This document shows positions 1 through 11,100 of a DNA stretch of 32,776 nucleotides, in pieces. The DNA comes from Hydrogenophilales bacterium 12-61-10. Lineage in GTDB: Bacteria; Pseudomonadota; Gammaproteobacteria; Burkholderiales; Thiobacillaceae. The stretch's first letter is position 1. Every line of letters begins with the position of its first letter. The notes beneath the pieces were generated by a model. The model was not told the origin of the DNA. It worked only from the letters and a program-made list of their open reading frames with translations, and ran no database searches. The stretch is taken from positions 1 through 32,776 of the forward strand of contig NCCT01000004.1 of assembly GCA_002279795.1 (NCBI GenBank). The letters are read 5' to 3'. The translations under genes were made by a program, and so were the position numbers.

Positions 1-44
1 CGGACTTCGGGGGAATATTTCGGGGTGATCTTCTTGCTCTTCAT
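1..44 (-). CDS. IS3-family transposase OrfA, N-terminal fragment (partial)
   Basis: Only the first 14 codons are in the window. They begin with ATG at 44 and read MKSKKITPKYSPEVR, the typical start of an IS3-family OrfA, the small helix-turn-helix protein that recognises the element ends and is joined to the DDE transposase OrfB by frameshifting. A GAGAG ribosome-binding site lies about 9 bases upstream. The gene sits 50 bases inside the inverted repeat. The match is short but distinctive, and its position inside a recognisable IS end supports it. Confidence 0.7.
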   Translation of the reverse strand, partial: MKSKKITPKYSPEV

Positions 45-94
45 GGCTTCATTCTCTCAAGAGTTGAAGCCTCCACAAAACCCGGGGCGGTTCA
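1..94 (-). mobile_element. IS3-family insertion sequence, one end (continues past the left edge)
   Basis: Read on the minus strand, the element starts at position 94 with TGAACCGCCCCGGG followed by TTTTGTGGAG. This matches the terminal inverted repeat style of many IS3-family elements. A transposase start codon follows 50 bases inside, the normal distance for this family. The flanking triplet at 95-97 (acc on the + strand) would be one copy of a 3-bp target duplication, but the other end is outside the window. The insertion lies inside the reading frame of the Upf1-like helicase and supplies its last 15 or so codons and stop. The TIR and orfA start are visible; the family assignment is from memory of IS3 ends. 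Confidence 0.8.
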
Positions 95-1569
95 ACCTGC
101 CTTGCAGACAATGCCCCAGCCATCATTTCAGCAATCTTTGTCGCACTCTCGTGCCGAATGAGGCCGCGGTATTTTTGCGACCATTGGCCTTCGGCAGCCA
201 CATCCACAGCGTTCAGCGCAGAGTCGCCGCCGATGTCGGCAAACTTGAAGGTGCGTTCCTGCGCCCAAGTGGGGGCGCTTAAAGCATCCCCAGCAACCTT
301 CAGCTTACCGAAGTAGAAAGCCTCACCGACCGCGCGACATATCTGTTCGGCCATGCGTGACTGCTCATCGAGCATGACCGTATTTCCCCTATCGGCACCT
401 GTTCCACGGTAAATGAAGGGTGATTTGCCCAACACCGCTATGGCCTTCTTGTTCTGACTGGTCACAATCGGTGACAACTGCCTGTCATCGCCCGCAAACA
501 AGAGACGCCTGGCCAGCGGCAAGAGGCACAGCACATTGGCCAGCCCCAGCTGCGATGCCTCATCGAATACGAGAAGGTCGAATTGTCCCAGGGAATTCAA
601 ATCGTCCAAGCTGTGTGCAGCCCGCGTCGCCGTCATGGCTACGATCGATTTCTCGCGGAACAAGGCGGCCATCTGAGCCCGAATACGATCCCGCAGTTGT
701 TGCCGTTGCTGATGCCATTTCGCCAGCGCCTCAGGCGTTGCACCTTCGTCAGGCTTCTCAAGCTCAACCCTCCGAAGCTTGTGAAGCAGCTCCTTATCCT
801 GGATTGGAATCAGGTGATCCCGTCCCTGGTAATGCTCAGCGATGAAGCGGCTGCCGAAGCGGCATAGCCGTCTACGTTGATCCGTGTAATCGCGCCCGAG
901 TTTTTCCAGGGCCCGATCAACTGCCACCAAGGCCTGATCCACGGCTTGGTTCGTTGTGCCAACCAGCAAGATACGCAATTTGGGCTTCTGGACTACGCAG
1001 GTAGCCATCAATGCCCCCAACGTGGTGGTTTTCCCCGTTCCCGGCGGCCCCCAGAGGAAACTGGTCTCGTAATCGAGCAGATCAAACGCCTTGCGCTGGG
1101 CCGAACGTAAATGGGGGAACAGAGCAGGCGAGATCCCGATTGGCTCTAGTGGAGACACACGGGACAGCACCTCTTGATAGGAGATTGCCCGCGTGGACCA
1201 GTCCGTGCGCTGCCAAATATCGCGGAGGATAGACAGATAGTCTTGGGTGTAAATTCGAATCCAGTGCCCATTGGATGGCGGCGTGGATGTGGCCGAACTC
1301 AGCAGTAGCGCTGACTCCTCTGGGATCACTGCCATGACATCGGCTTTGCCTTTAGGCGGGCCAGACCACCAGGCCCTAGCCCCCTCCAAGGCTTCATCCA
1401 GCACGATGTTGCGTTTGCCATTGTCGGCTGTGGCTGTCTCCGGATCGAGCTCTACATGCCAGGCATCGTCAATGCGGCGCGATGCTGTGACCTTGAACGA
1501 CAGGCTGTCAGGCAGATCCTGCGACTCAGCACGCAGACCCTCTTGGACGTCAGATACGCTGAAAGTCAT
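49..1569 (-). pseudogene. Upf1/Dna2-like SF1 helicase, truncated by IS insertion
   Basis: This is the N-terminal part of a superfamily 1B helicase. Visible motifs are the P-loop GPPGTGKTTT (about residues 174-183), Walker B FDEASQ (335-340), motif III AGDDRQLSP (359-367) and motif IV region EQSRM (402-406). The family's C-terminal motifs V and VI (second RecA domain, arginine finger) are absent. Host coding ends at about residue 491-492, where the IS3 inverted repeat begins; the remaining residues to the stop are read from IS sequence. The protein is therefore very unlikely to be an active helicase. Its ATG overlaps the stop of the upstream UvrD-like helicase by 4 bases (ATGA), so it was the next gene in the same operon. 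It is an accessory gene of the BREX island, and its exact role is unknown to me. Confidence 0.85.
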
Positions 1570-4550
1570 AACTCGTCACCCTCCATTCCTGTGACCTCGC
1601 TGGTCGCTGGCCGGAGCATCACTACCCGCAACGAGTCGAAGTCGAAATCCCTGTAGGCACCGTCCGACGCGACTACGAGGCGCCCCTCCTTGAATTCACA
1701 TTCCATGAGGCATCGATCCGTTCCATCATGGAGCGACACTACAACGCCGGACAATTCAGACTCGGCAGCCTCCTTCACCCAAGGGGTATCCAGAAGGAAG
1801 TCCTCAGTCACTTCACCGATTCGGTAACTACGATCCCAGCTTCGTTGCCCGCCCGCCCTTGAGAGATCACGATAGCGATAGTTGTCCGCTTTCAGGGTGG
1901 GGATGAGTGTCTTGATGACCTCATACGGCCCACTAACCTTTGCAACCATCCACTCATTCTTCTCTATAACTGGCGGGTAGTCCGTCCAGGAGATGGATGG
2001 AAGCTTCATCGATTTTTCGATGTCATCCAAGAATGGCGATTCACGTCCCTTCTCCGTGATGACGAAGACTTTCTCCCTGGCCCTGGTCAATGCCACATAG
2101 AAGAGCCGTCTCGATTCATCGATGATCGCGTCAACGCTTTCCCCCAAGACACGGGCAAACACCCAATTGGGATGAATCAGCGGATAGCTCCGCTCCATGG
2201 CATCGAGAATGATCACCACATCACTCTCTTGCCCTTTGTAGCCATGTGCCGTGGATATGGTGAGACGGTCTCTGAATGGCTCAGGAAGTTTGGATCTGAG
2301 CAACGCGAGATATCGTTCCAGCGGCATCTGGCTGCCACCAGGATCGACGAGCATGTTCTTCACGCTCAAAAGCGCAACACGCTTCGACTCATTCAGCGCT
2401 TTGCCAGCAATTCTCAGGACCACAGGGGTGAGCAACGACTTGCTGAAGAGAGCCTCTTCCAGCGAGGACGGCTTGAACTTGGCCAAGTCCACCACGGTGG
2501 CAATCCCTGGCTCCTCATCAGCAGCACGTGCTGGCTTACCCCGGCCTTTCATCAGCGCATTGCCGGCCTCAACAATCCTTCTCCGTGACCGTCGGTTTGT
2601 GTGTATGCCCAACCTGGTAGAGGGGGCAAAGATCTCTGGGAAGCCTTCGTAGTATTTGAGATCGGATCCCGCAAATCTGTTGATCGCCTGCCAATCATCC
2701 CCAACGCAGAAGACGCCGACATTCGGGTTCAAGCGCCTGAGTGCCCCAACCATACGATGAAACAGTTCCGAGAAATCCTGATACTCGTCTACGAAGAGAT
2801 AGCGGATCTGCCTCAGGTCACCGGTAGATCCATTCCGGCTGAACTTCGACACACCAGACTCGATCAACGATACGGCCCGCTGTATGAGCCCATCGAAGTC
2901 ATCCGCATCGATCGCAGCGAGCCTGTTTAGGTAGGCCTCATAGAGCTCCAAAGCGATCTCAATAAACCAGCCCTCGATTTCCGAGAGAGGGTGATGGGCA
3001 GCAACCATCTCCGCCAGGCTGTCCGGGGAGATCCAATGCTTGCGGCAGCGCCCGACGAAACCGGTCATCGCCGCCGTGAACCCCAAGATCACCCGATCTC
3101 GAATGCGCAGCCAGATCTCTTCCTCAGACAATCGCGTTGTTGACACGCGGGCGGGCTTTAACAGATCTGCGAGGTGGAGCTCTAAGGCTTTCACTCCACC
3201 ATTGAGATGCTCTGGCGTGAGTTCAATGAAGAGCCACTCATTTGCCTTGCCAGCCCAGTAGTTCCGCTTCAGTTCGCACGCTTCGTCATATTCCGGATCA
3301 CCCACTAGCCCGAAATACTCGATGACAATGGGTTTGGTCATCGAGCCGGACTTGGGCACAGTGAAGTCTGGTCGGTAGTTGAATCCGCTCCACCAATGGC
3401 TCTGTTCATACCGATAAGGTATGTCGTGCTCGAAGAGGAAGTTCGCGATAACCTTCTCGCCAAAGGACTTCACGTATTCCCCGCGCAAGGTTTCACTTGC
3501 CAGGTTCCTTCGATACTGGAGCATCTCCTCAGGATCGAGGTTATAGCCGCCACGCACAACGCGTTCCCAGTCATTCCGGAAATGCGCCAGCATCAACCTG
3601 CGGACACGAGCCTCGAACTCCCGGTCGGCAAGTGCATCCATCAAGACTCGCTGGAATTCCTGGTTAAGGCTCTGATCGGCTCCATTAGATAGATTGACAA
3701 GAATGTCCTTGGCGCCTGGGACAAGCGCGTAAGCCAGGGCATGAAATGTCATGACGTGAGGCAGCGGCAGCCCGTCCAGCTTCGACTCAAGGCGCTCGGC
3801 CATTTCTGCGGCCGCGTCACGATTGAAAGCGAGAAGCAGCATCTCGCTGGGTGAAATGCCACAGTGTTTCTGAAGGAACACGGCCCGATTAGCGACGGTT
3901 TCCGTCTTCCCGCTTCCTGCGCGCGCAGCCACGAGAACGTGATCAGATACCGACGCAATTGCCAGCGCCTGTTCCTCGTCGGGAATCTTTGGTGGCTTGC
4001 CGTTCGCGCCCCTGGGAAATGATTTACTTATCCAAGTCCGAACAAACTCGGATTTCTTTTGTGCGAGCTCGACCTTGGTCAGATGCCGGGAGGCACGTTC
4101 GGCATAGAAGCGGTCAGCTGCAATGAAATCGCTCCGCAACAACTCATCGAGCTCAGAAAGGATGGTTTCTCTCTCTCGCTTGATCTCCTCCCATGCTGCG
4201 AGCAACTGCCTGTAATACTCGTCTTTGGATCCCCGGTTTTGAATCCGCCTGACGCTTTCCGCGAATAAGTGAAACTGGCTTTCGGGAGTCAAGCCAATAG
4301 AGTTCACCAACTCCAGATCCACTAGCAGCCAACTTGTCCTTCCTCCCAGTTCCTCAGTAGCAGGGATCAGACATAGCTCATCTGCATCGGTGAACACCTG
4401 TTCACCGGAAGCAAACTTCACTTTCAGGTAACCGTCCCACCCAGTCAGGGCTTCGCCCATGCCAAGAAAAGGATGGTTCACACTATCCCCGGCATTCAGC
4501 GTCCGCCTCTGGGTGACAAACTGGTAGAGGGATCCCTCCTGGGACATCAA
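1566..4550 (-). CDS. UvrD-like SF1 helicase with inserted PD-(D/E)XK-like nuclease domain
   Basis: A 994-residue UvrD/Rep-type helicase. Visible motifs: Walker A AARAGSGKT (208-216), motif Ia region AFNRDAAAEM (241-250), motif II VDEYQDFS (587-594), motif III GDDWQAINRFAGSD (617-630), motif V STAHGYKGQESD (766-777) and motif VI RRLFYVALTRAREK (814-827). Between motifs Ia and II, residues about 360-450 look like a restriction-endonuclease fold: a helix with SFGEKVIANFLFE, then YRPDF (Asp395), VIEYFG (Glu411) and a nearby basic segment ELKRNYWAGK. This layout is known in some large UvrD-like proteins. It could unwind and cut DNA. It starts at an ATG overlapping the pglX stop by 4 bases and ends overlapping the next helicase, so it belongs to the BREX transcript. 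The nuclease assignment is motif-based inference. All helicase motifs are intact. Confidence 0.85.
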   Translation of the reverse strand: MMSQEGSLYQFVTQRRTLNAGDSVNHPFLGMGEALTGWDGYLKVKFASGEQVFTDADELCLIPATEELGGRTSWLLVDLELVNSIGLTPESQFHLFAESVRRIQNRGSKDEYYRQLLAAWEEIKRERETILSELDELLRSDFIAADRFYAERASRHLTKVELAQKKSEFVRTWISKSFPRGANGKPPKIPDEEQALAIASVSDHVLVAARAGSGKTETVANRAVFLQKHCGISPSEMLLLAFNRDAAAEMAERLESKLDGLPLPHVMTFHALAYALVPGAKDILVNLSNGADQSLNQEFQRVLMDALADREFEARVRRLMLAHFRNDWERVVRGGYNLDPEEMLQYRRNLASETLRGEYVKSFGEKVIANFLFEHDIPYRYEQSHWWSGFNYRPDFTVPKSGSMTKPIVIEYFGLVGDPEYDEACELKRNYWAGKANEWLFIELTPEHLNGGVKALELHLADLLKPARVSTTRLSEEEIWLRIRDRVILGFTAAMTGFVGRCRKHWISPDSLAEMVAAHHPLSEIEGWFIEIALELYEAYLNRLAAIDADDFDGLIQRAVSLIESGVSKFSRNGSTGDLRQIRYLFVDEYQDFSELFHRMVGALRRLNPNVGVFCVGDDWQAINRFAGSDLKYYEGFPEIFAPSTRLGIHTNRRSRRRIVEAGNALMKGRGKPARAADEEPGIATVVDLAKFKPSSLEEALFSKSLLTPVVLRIAGKALNESKRVALLSVKNMLVDPGGSQMPLERYLALLRSKLPEPFRDRLTISTAHGYKGQESDVVIILDAMERSYPLIHPNWVFARVLGESVDAIIDESRRLFYVALTRAREKVFVITEKGRESPFLDDIEKSMKLPSISWTDYPPVIEKNEWMVAKVSGPYEVIKTLIPTLKADNYRYRDLSRAGGQRSWDRSYRIGEVTEDFLLDTPWVKEAAESELSGVVVSLHDGTDRCLMECEFKEGRLVVASDGAYRDFDFDSLRVVMLRPATSEVTGMEGDEL

Positions 4551-7500
4551 TCGTCCCCAGATCCGCCTGTTACGGCCTTCACCTCGGCCAGCAGATCCCC
4601 AAACTTCCCGTAGTTCACCTTCACCCCATCATCGAGGTCGAGTTTGATACGCATGTCAGCGTAGTGGCGGAGCTTCTCGTCGTAGGCAAGCAGTTCGACG
4701 TGTTTCTTACGCAGGCTTTCGATTTCCTTGTTGAGCTTGTTGCGGGCAGCGGTGGAGGTTGCTGCAGCGGCGTCTTTTTCCAGCATATCGATGCGGGACT
4801 GGATCTTGCCGGTCAACGGCACGACGTATTCCGCGCGCATGCGGGCAAGCGTGCCTTCGTGGTAGCGGTGCAGATAGACGAGGGCCTGGAAGGCGCCCTG
4901 CTTGCCGCTGGAGAAGAGCCAGTAGATCGGGCGCTTCTTGTAGGTCTGCAGGTGGTCCTTGAAGAACTTGTCGGCGAGGTAACGACGGATGGTTTATTCC
5001 GGTGGCCTTCTTGCCAAGGCTCTCGGCGAGCCAAGCCATGTTCTCCTCCAGGGTCTCGGCGCCCCAAACGGCGAGTAGGAATTCCCGAACACGGTTGGCG
5101 GCATCGTCCTCGAACCAGAGTTCGTCGGTGAGCGGAACGATCCCGTCGGCATCGGCCGGGAAGGTCTTATAGCGGGTCGCATCGAAACCGTAGTTGCCGG
5201 CGTTAGCGTAGATCAAGCCGGGTTCATCGAGGCTGTAACGGCCCATCATGCAGCCGATGGTGTAGGAGACGAACTCCTGCACAGTTTCGGTCCGCAGTAG
5301 TTGTTCCAGCTCGCTAACGGACTTATTGCCCCCAAAGCGGTAATGTGGATTGCACGTTAACGTTATCTCGTCGAAACCCACTTCAGGGCTCAGCTCTCCC
5401 TGTAATCCGTAGGCCTCAATATGGACATCATTGTTCTCTTTTTCGAGAAGTTGGGTTTCCGATACAGCCTCTTGCCACCTAGCACGAAGAGTCTTAAACG
5501 TTTCCTTCATGGAGGGTCTACGGAACTCTTCTTCTAAAAAAGGTAAGCTGGTGAAATCCCAAGAAGTTTCATATGAGTTCCAGTCGACACGTGCAAGCTC
5601 TAGGCATCGTTTTACGCAGGATAACGCTCTCCTCGCGGCCTCCTCTGCAACAGGAATGCGTCCGAGGTATCCAGGCGCTAAATTTACAGTCGGATTCAAG
5701 AGTCTAATTGCATTTACGCTGACCCGAGAATTCAGCGCGCCTAGTATTACCAACATGTCTTCCATCTGCTTTGGCTGACAAATCCCAGCAGCAGCATCGA
5801 ATAGGAATCCACGTGGGTGGTATCTAAAGGAAGTGTCTGCAATGGTTACTGTTGTCCAACAGATCCCTGGTTTAAAAATCTGTTCCAGATTGAAGTTGTG
5901 AGCCCAGACTCGCTTCCCTGAAGGATGCAACGTCGTCTGGAGTTCGTGCCCGTCGTCCTGCCAATTCACGAGATGTTCGGAATTGCCATACCATTTCCTG
6001 TAGCCGCCCCCTTTAGCATGCGGGAACCATTTCTTCCCAGAGGCTTTTGCTTCCTTCCTGGAGGGCATATCGAAGCCAACCTGAAGCAAACTGACTTCAT
6101 GCCAGTTTCGGACATAACGGTCATTCCGTCCTGTCGCCATACCGATGCGCGCATCAGCGATTTTTCCTAAAGCAGTGAAATCCGTGAAAGCTCTTCGCAT
6201 AGCTGGGCTTATCCAATATCCAATAGGATATCCAGGCAGTCGCGTGAAATCGTTTTGGTCCACGATGAAGCGACCATACTCCGCATCAAAGAATCTTCTT
6301 TTCAGCTCTTCCTCAGATGCAACTTCGCTTTGCTTAACATATAGCTTGCGATATGAGCCTGCATATCCAGATACTGGGTCGTTTCGAACGACGAAAGCCA
6401 CGCTCCCAAAGTCCGATCCAAATACACCGCGGCCCAGATGGAGAAGATTCTCAATTGTCGTGTCTCTTAGCAACCTGACACGCAGCTTTTCAAATGAGCC
6501 AAGGAAAAGCCAAGATGGGAGGTTTATCATTCCGATGAAACCACCTTCCCTTGAAAGTGAAATCCCCCTTTCCATGAAACATGTCATAAGGTCACTTTTC
6601 GCGGCCGGATAATCCATAGCAGCAAACTTTTTTAGTAGATCATCCATACCGCCGCTACCCATATACGGCGGATTTGCCACCACAGCATCGAACTTCCGTC
6701 CCAGCACCTTTGCCTGGGTGATCAGCGATAGGACGTCCTGTGCTGCGGCCTTGGCATAGAGGTCGCCGTTTTGAATGGCTTGGTGCAAACTCTCATCCAG
6801 ATTCTTAAGCCGTGCGTTCAGTTCATGCGGAATCTGGATCAGCGAGCCAAAGGTTTTTGCATGAGCGAAGGTGTCGAGTAGCGTCTTGAGCGGTTCACGC
6901 TGCACGCCGAAGGGAGCGAGTTGTGTGGCGAGATCGTCAGCGTTCAGCCCCTTGCTCTCCTGCATTGCCAGCACGTTGAGTTTGGGCGGCTCATTGAGCA
7001 GCCTTCGGTCGTCGGCGCGGGCCTTCAGCAGCAGCGCGAAACCCGCCATCTGGGCAGCGCGGTCATCGATGTCGAGGCCGAAGAGGTTCTTTTCCAGGAC
7101 CAGTCGAGGAATGTCGCGCAAGCGGTATCCGCGCTCGAGGTAGATGCCCTTGAGCACCTCATAGGCCTCGACCAGGATGTGGCCGGAGCCGCAAGCAGGA
7201 TCCAGCACGGTGATGGTTTCCGGGTTGAGGCTGCCGCTATTCTCGTCCATGCGGGCCTGGATGAGGGCGTCGAGTTGGGCCTGGACTTTGGGCGTCTGCT
7301 CTGCCGGCTCGATGTAATAGGGCCACTGGCTTTTTAGCGTGTTCGTCGGGTTCGCCATCATCCACAGGCGGCCGACGCTGTTCTGCACCAGATATTGAAC
7401 GATCCAGTTGGGCGTGAAGAGCTGCGTGGCGGCGGGGATGTCCTCGCTCTTCACCACCTTGCCGATGACCTGGTCCTTCTTCTCGCTGATGTAGAACTGG

Positions 7501-8153
7501 TAGAGCCAGCCGATGATTTCGACCTGCTGCCAGTCTTCTTCCAGTATGGCGTCGACCAGCTTGGCGATGATGGAGTCGGTGCGCAGCAGGTTGTCAGGCA
7601 GTAGAAGCTCGGTTTCGTCGTCGATGTGCTCGAAGAGGAAGGGCATGGCCCGGGACAGTGCATTGCACTGGGCGACGAGCAGCAGTTTGTAGAGCTCGCC
7701 GTCCTTGTTGCCGGCGATCTTGAGTTCGGTGACCTGGGCCGCATTCAGGCCCGGAAGCTCGCCGCTCTGGGCAAGCTCGGCGGCATGGGTGAGGATCTCC
7801 GGCAAGCCGCCTTCGCGGCTGGAGAGCGCCCGGTGGCCGTGACCCAGATAGTCATGGATCTCCATAAAGCGCAGGGCAGCGAAGCGGTTGAACCAGGTGT
7901 AAGCGATGGCTTCCATGGTCTGAGCGAAGCCGTCTTTCCGGATGCGCTTGATGAGCTGCTCGCGCTGGCCCTGCACCTTGGCCGGCCAGGGCTGGCCGGC
8001 GATGATGACGACATCACCGCCTATTTCTGCCGGGGCGACTTCGAGTTTTCCCGCCTTTTCTGACAGGCCAAGCTGGTTGGCGCGGGTGGTGACGGCGGCA
8101 ATGAAATCCTTGCGGGCCTGCGGGGCGTAGGCCTTGAGTTTGGCTTTGTTCAT
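4547..8153 (-). pseudogene. pglX: BREX adenine-specific DNA methyltransferase PglX, frameshifted near the 3' end
   Basis: PglX methylates adenine in the BREX recognition site and is needed for self/non-self discrimination. The start MNKAKLKAYAPQARKDF is typical. The SAM-binding motif DPACGSG is at residues 318-324 and the catalytic NPPY at 494-497. Good homology runs to AESLGKKATG near position 5005. The frame then shifts: the expected continuation IRRYLADKFFKDHLQTYKKR and the C-terminus ending VNYGKFGDLLAEVKAV lie in another frame, from about 4995 to 4547. The whole span is 3607 bases, one more than a multiple of three, so a net +1 is needed. The shift lies in the short sequence ATAAACC; a TAA in the downstream frame sits directly before the resumed homology. 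Unrepaired, the first frame ends at 4707 with about 100 unrelated residues. Residues about 500-950 are AT-richer than the rest. It starts 9 bases after brxC and overlaps the next gene by ATGA. Confidence 0.85.
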
Positions 8154-8162
8154 GGCGTCTTC

Positions 8163-11100
8163 TTATTGGATACGGGCGCGTTGGCCAGATTTAATGGCAG
8201 CGAGCAGTTCAGCCCTGAGCTTCTCGATGTAATCCTCCACCTCGGCTTCGGTTTCCAGATAGGACTGGGTCACGAGGTCGGCGGCACGAATCACTTTCGC
8301 AGACTTGGGTGCGATTGCTGTCTTTCCTATGTTGATTACCGTGGCGGCGTCACCTTGGGAGGCCGCCTTGCTAGGCGCCTTGACCTGAGCCGCTTCAATC
8401 GTGGCGATGGCTTCGTCGAGCGCCTCACCCGCCTGGCTCTGGAGATAGAGGATTTTCGGGATGCTGGTCAAAGCCGCGACTTTGGTTTTCAGCTCCTGCA
8501 GGTCCAGTAGGGCCTTGTTGCGCAGGCTGGCCTCGGCCTGAACCCCATCCAGCATTTTCTGGACTTCGGCAATCTTGTGGTCGATTGAGAGCAGCGCCTT
8601 TTCACGCTTGTCCTGGGCAATCTGGAGGTTGACTGCCTCAACGGTGGCAATCAGGGGCTCAATGCGGCTGATCTGACTGTAGGGGGCGGCGTTATCACGG
8701 ATGGATTCGAGATCGGCGAGGGCGGCAGCGGCCTTGGCGTCTTTCACCAAGGCATCATGGTTGTCAGCAAAGCCATCAAGGGCCTCGAGCATGCGGGTCC
8801 ACGTGTGGATTTGCGTCTTGTAGAAGCTGACGACGTCGTGGATGTCTTCCGCGATGTCAAGCCAATCATCCTTGCCGGTCAACAGGGCTTCGATGAACTC
8901 GAAGGAGTCGCGGATGGCAAGCTGCTTGGCAATGCGGTTGAGCGCCTGCCCCATGATGTCCTTGCCGGGGTGGAACTTCATGGCGGCGGCATGAATAAAG
9001 CTCTTCAGTTCGGTCTGCCATTCACCCAGATGGGTGCGGAAATCGGCCACCAAGCCGTCTTCATCTTCTCTTGCCAGATTGGAGAAGAGATCCTTGTGCA
9101 GATCCCGGGCTCGCTTGAGGGCGGTGGCGTCCGCCGTCTTGCGCTTGAGGATGGAAACCTGCTTGAAGCGGACGGACTTGGTCAGGGGATCGACGGCGCT
9201 CTTGGGGTCGAGGTCGGAGCCTTCGAGCATGAGCTTGATCTCGCCAGCCATGAACAGGCGGGCGATCAGCAGCACGACTTCCCATTCTGGCTTCCAGCCC
9301 CAGGGCACGCCGATAAACCGATCGACGACATCGGACAGCAAGACGCGGTTCTGGCTGGCGGCAAGATGGAGATATTCCCGGACCTCCTTGAGGGCAAGGG
9401 GATTGCCTTCCTCTCCCCCCAAGACGAGGCCAGGTTGCGCGACGTCATCAGCAGCAAGGACTGCCTTGATCTCGGCGATAGGGTCGGCTTGCCGAACCTT
9501 GAGGTAGGGCAGCTTGGTATAGGTGTTGGAGATGAGGTAGTTGACCAGTTCGTCCAGCAATGTGGCTGGGCTGGTCGCCTTGATCTGGGGCTTTTGGCCG
9601 AGGACATAGCAATCGCCGTTCAGCATGAGGTTGCTTAGCTGCTCGACCAGACGGCTGCGGCGTTCGCGGTTTTCGTCCTTGCGGTCCATGAGGATGCGCT
9701 TGACGGACGGCGTGGCAGAGCCGCTGGCCTTGGGGCTGTCGATGTATTTCTCGATCTGCTGGTAGAGCGTGAGTTCGATATCGAGCCGTTCGCCCTCGGC
9801 AAGACGAATCAGCGCTCGGCCATTGCTGCGCAGGATGCACTTGTCATCGCTCAGGTTTTCATAGTCGTCACCCAGCGGGGTGACCACTTCCAGGGTAAGT
9901 TCATGGCTGGCCTGCTTCCAGGGTGCGCCGTCGAGCAGGCGGTTGAATTCGTAATCCGCCTTGGTGTCTCTGTGCCGAACTTTGTTCTGGCCGCCCAGGA
10001 TGTCGTCGTAGACCAGCTCACAGAGCAGGCGAACCTTTTCTGCGGAAGAAACTTCGACATGACTGATCTCGCGGGCGACATCGCGTTCCTCGTTGGTGAG
10101 GAAGAACCACAGGTCACCGTTGCGATTGACCAGCCGCTGATGCTCAAGTCGGGTGAGGCTTTCCTGGATCTTTCGCTTGAGCGCCAGCTTGTCGGCGTCG
10201 ATTTCGTCGATGCAGAGCGTGGCCAGGTTGTCGACGCTGGGCCGGAGGATGTCCGGGATGTAGCGGATCAGGAACAGGCCTTTGAGCAGCAGAACGTCGT
10301 AGGGCTCCAGAGAGGGGTTAGCCGGCGCCTCGTCGATGGAACGCTTGGCGCTGGTGTCGATGAAGCTCTCGATGGAGGGGTAGAAGTCGTAGAGCGGGAC
10401 CAGGGCTTCGGTGCCGCGGTCGGCGTTGCGCTTGGCCGCCGACTGGAAGGCATCGAGCAGGGAGCGCTCACCTTTGGAGAGATGCTTGCCGGTGGCGCCG
10501 ACCTTGCGGATGGACTCGAATACCTTCTGCAGCAGGGTGAACTGGTAAGGGGCGAAGGGATAAACGGAGACGAACTCGGCCGCATCCTTGTAGCCACGCA
10601 GGGTGACCGAGTTGCCGACGAAGGCGAGCTGGTTGTTGATGATGTCGCCCTTCTGGGCGAAGAAATCCCGCAGTTCGACGTGAGCCGCCTCGGTTTTCGA
10701 GAGAAGGCGCTCGCCAATGACTTCATCGGTGTTGGAACTGGCCAGCGAGAGGCGGGTATGGAAACGGCCCTGGATCTTGGAGAAATCTTGGGATTTGGTT
10801 TTGTTGGCCTCGCCGATTGCCGCGTCGATGTCTTCCTGGCTGGTGACGATCACCCAGGCCCGCCCTTGGCAAAGGGTGCCCAATTGCTCGGTGATGGTCT
10901 GCAGGGTAAGCATCAGCTGGGTGTTGTCGCCGATGAACTGGCCGACCTCGTCGACCAGGAAGATGATGCGGTGCCCGGCTGGTTTGGTATCCAGGTATTC
11001 GCGGATCAGTTTGGCGAAACTCTCGATGTTTATGCGGTAATCGTCGCGAGCCTTGTCGAACCAGCGGCCGGCGGACTCCTCGGTCATTTTGAGGGCTTTG

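Noticed and set aside
1566-4550. Gabija GajB as identity of the UvrD-like helicase
   Set aside because: The protein is much larger than GajB, has a nuclease-like insert, and no GajA (OLD-type nuclease) gene is beside it.
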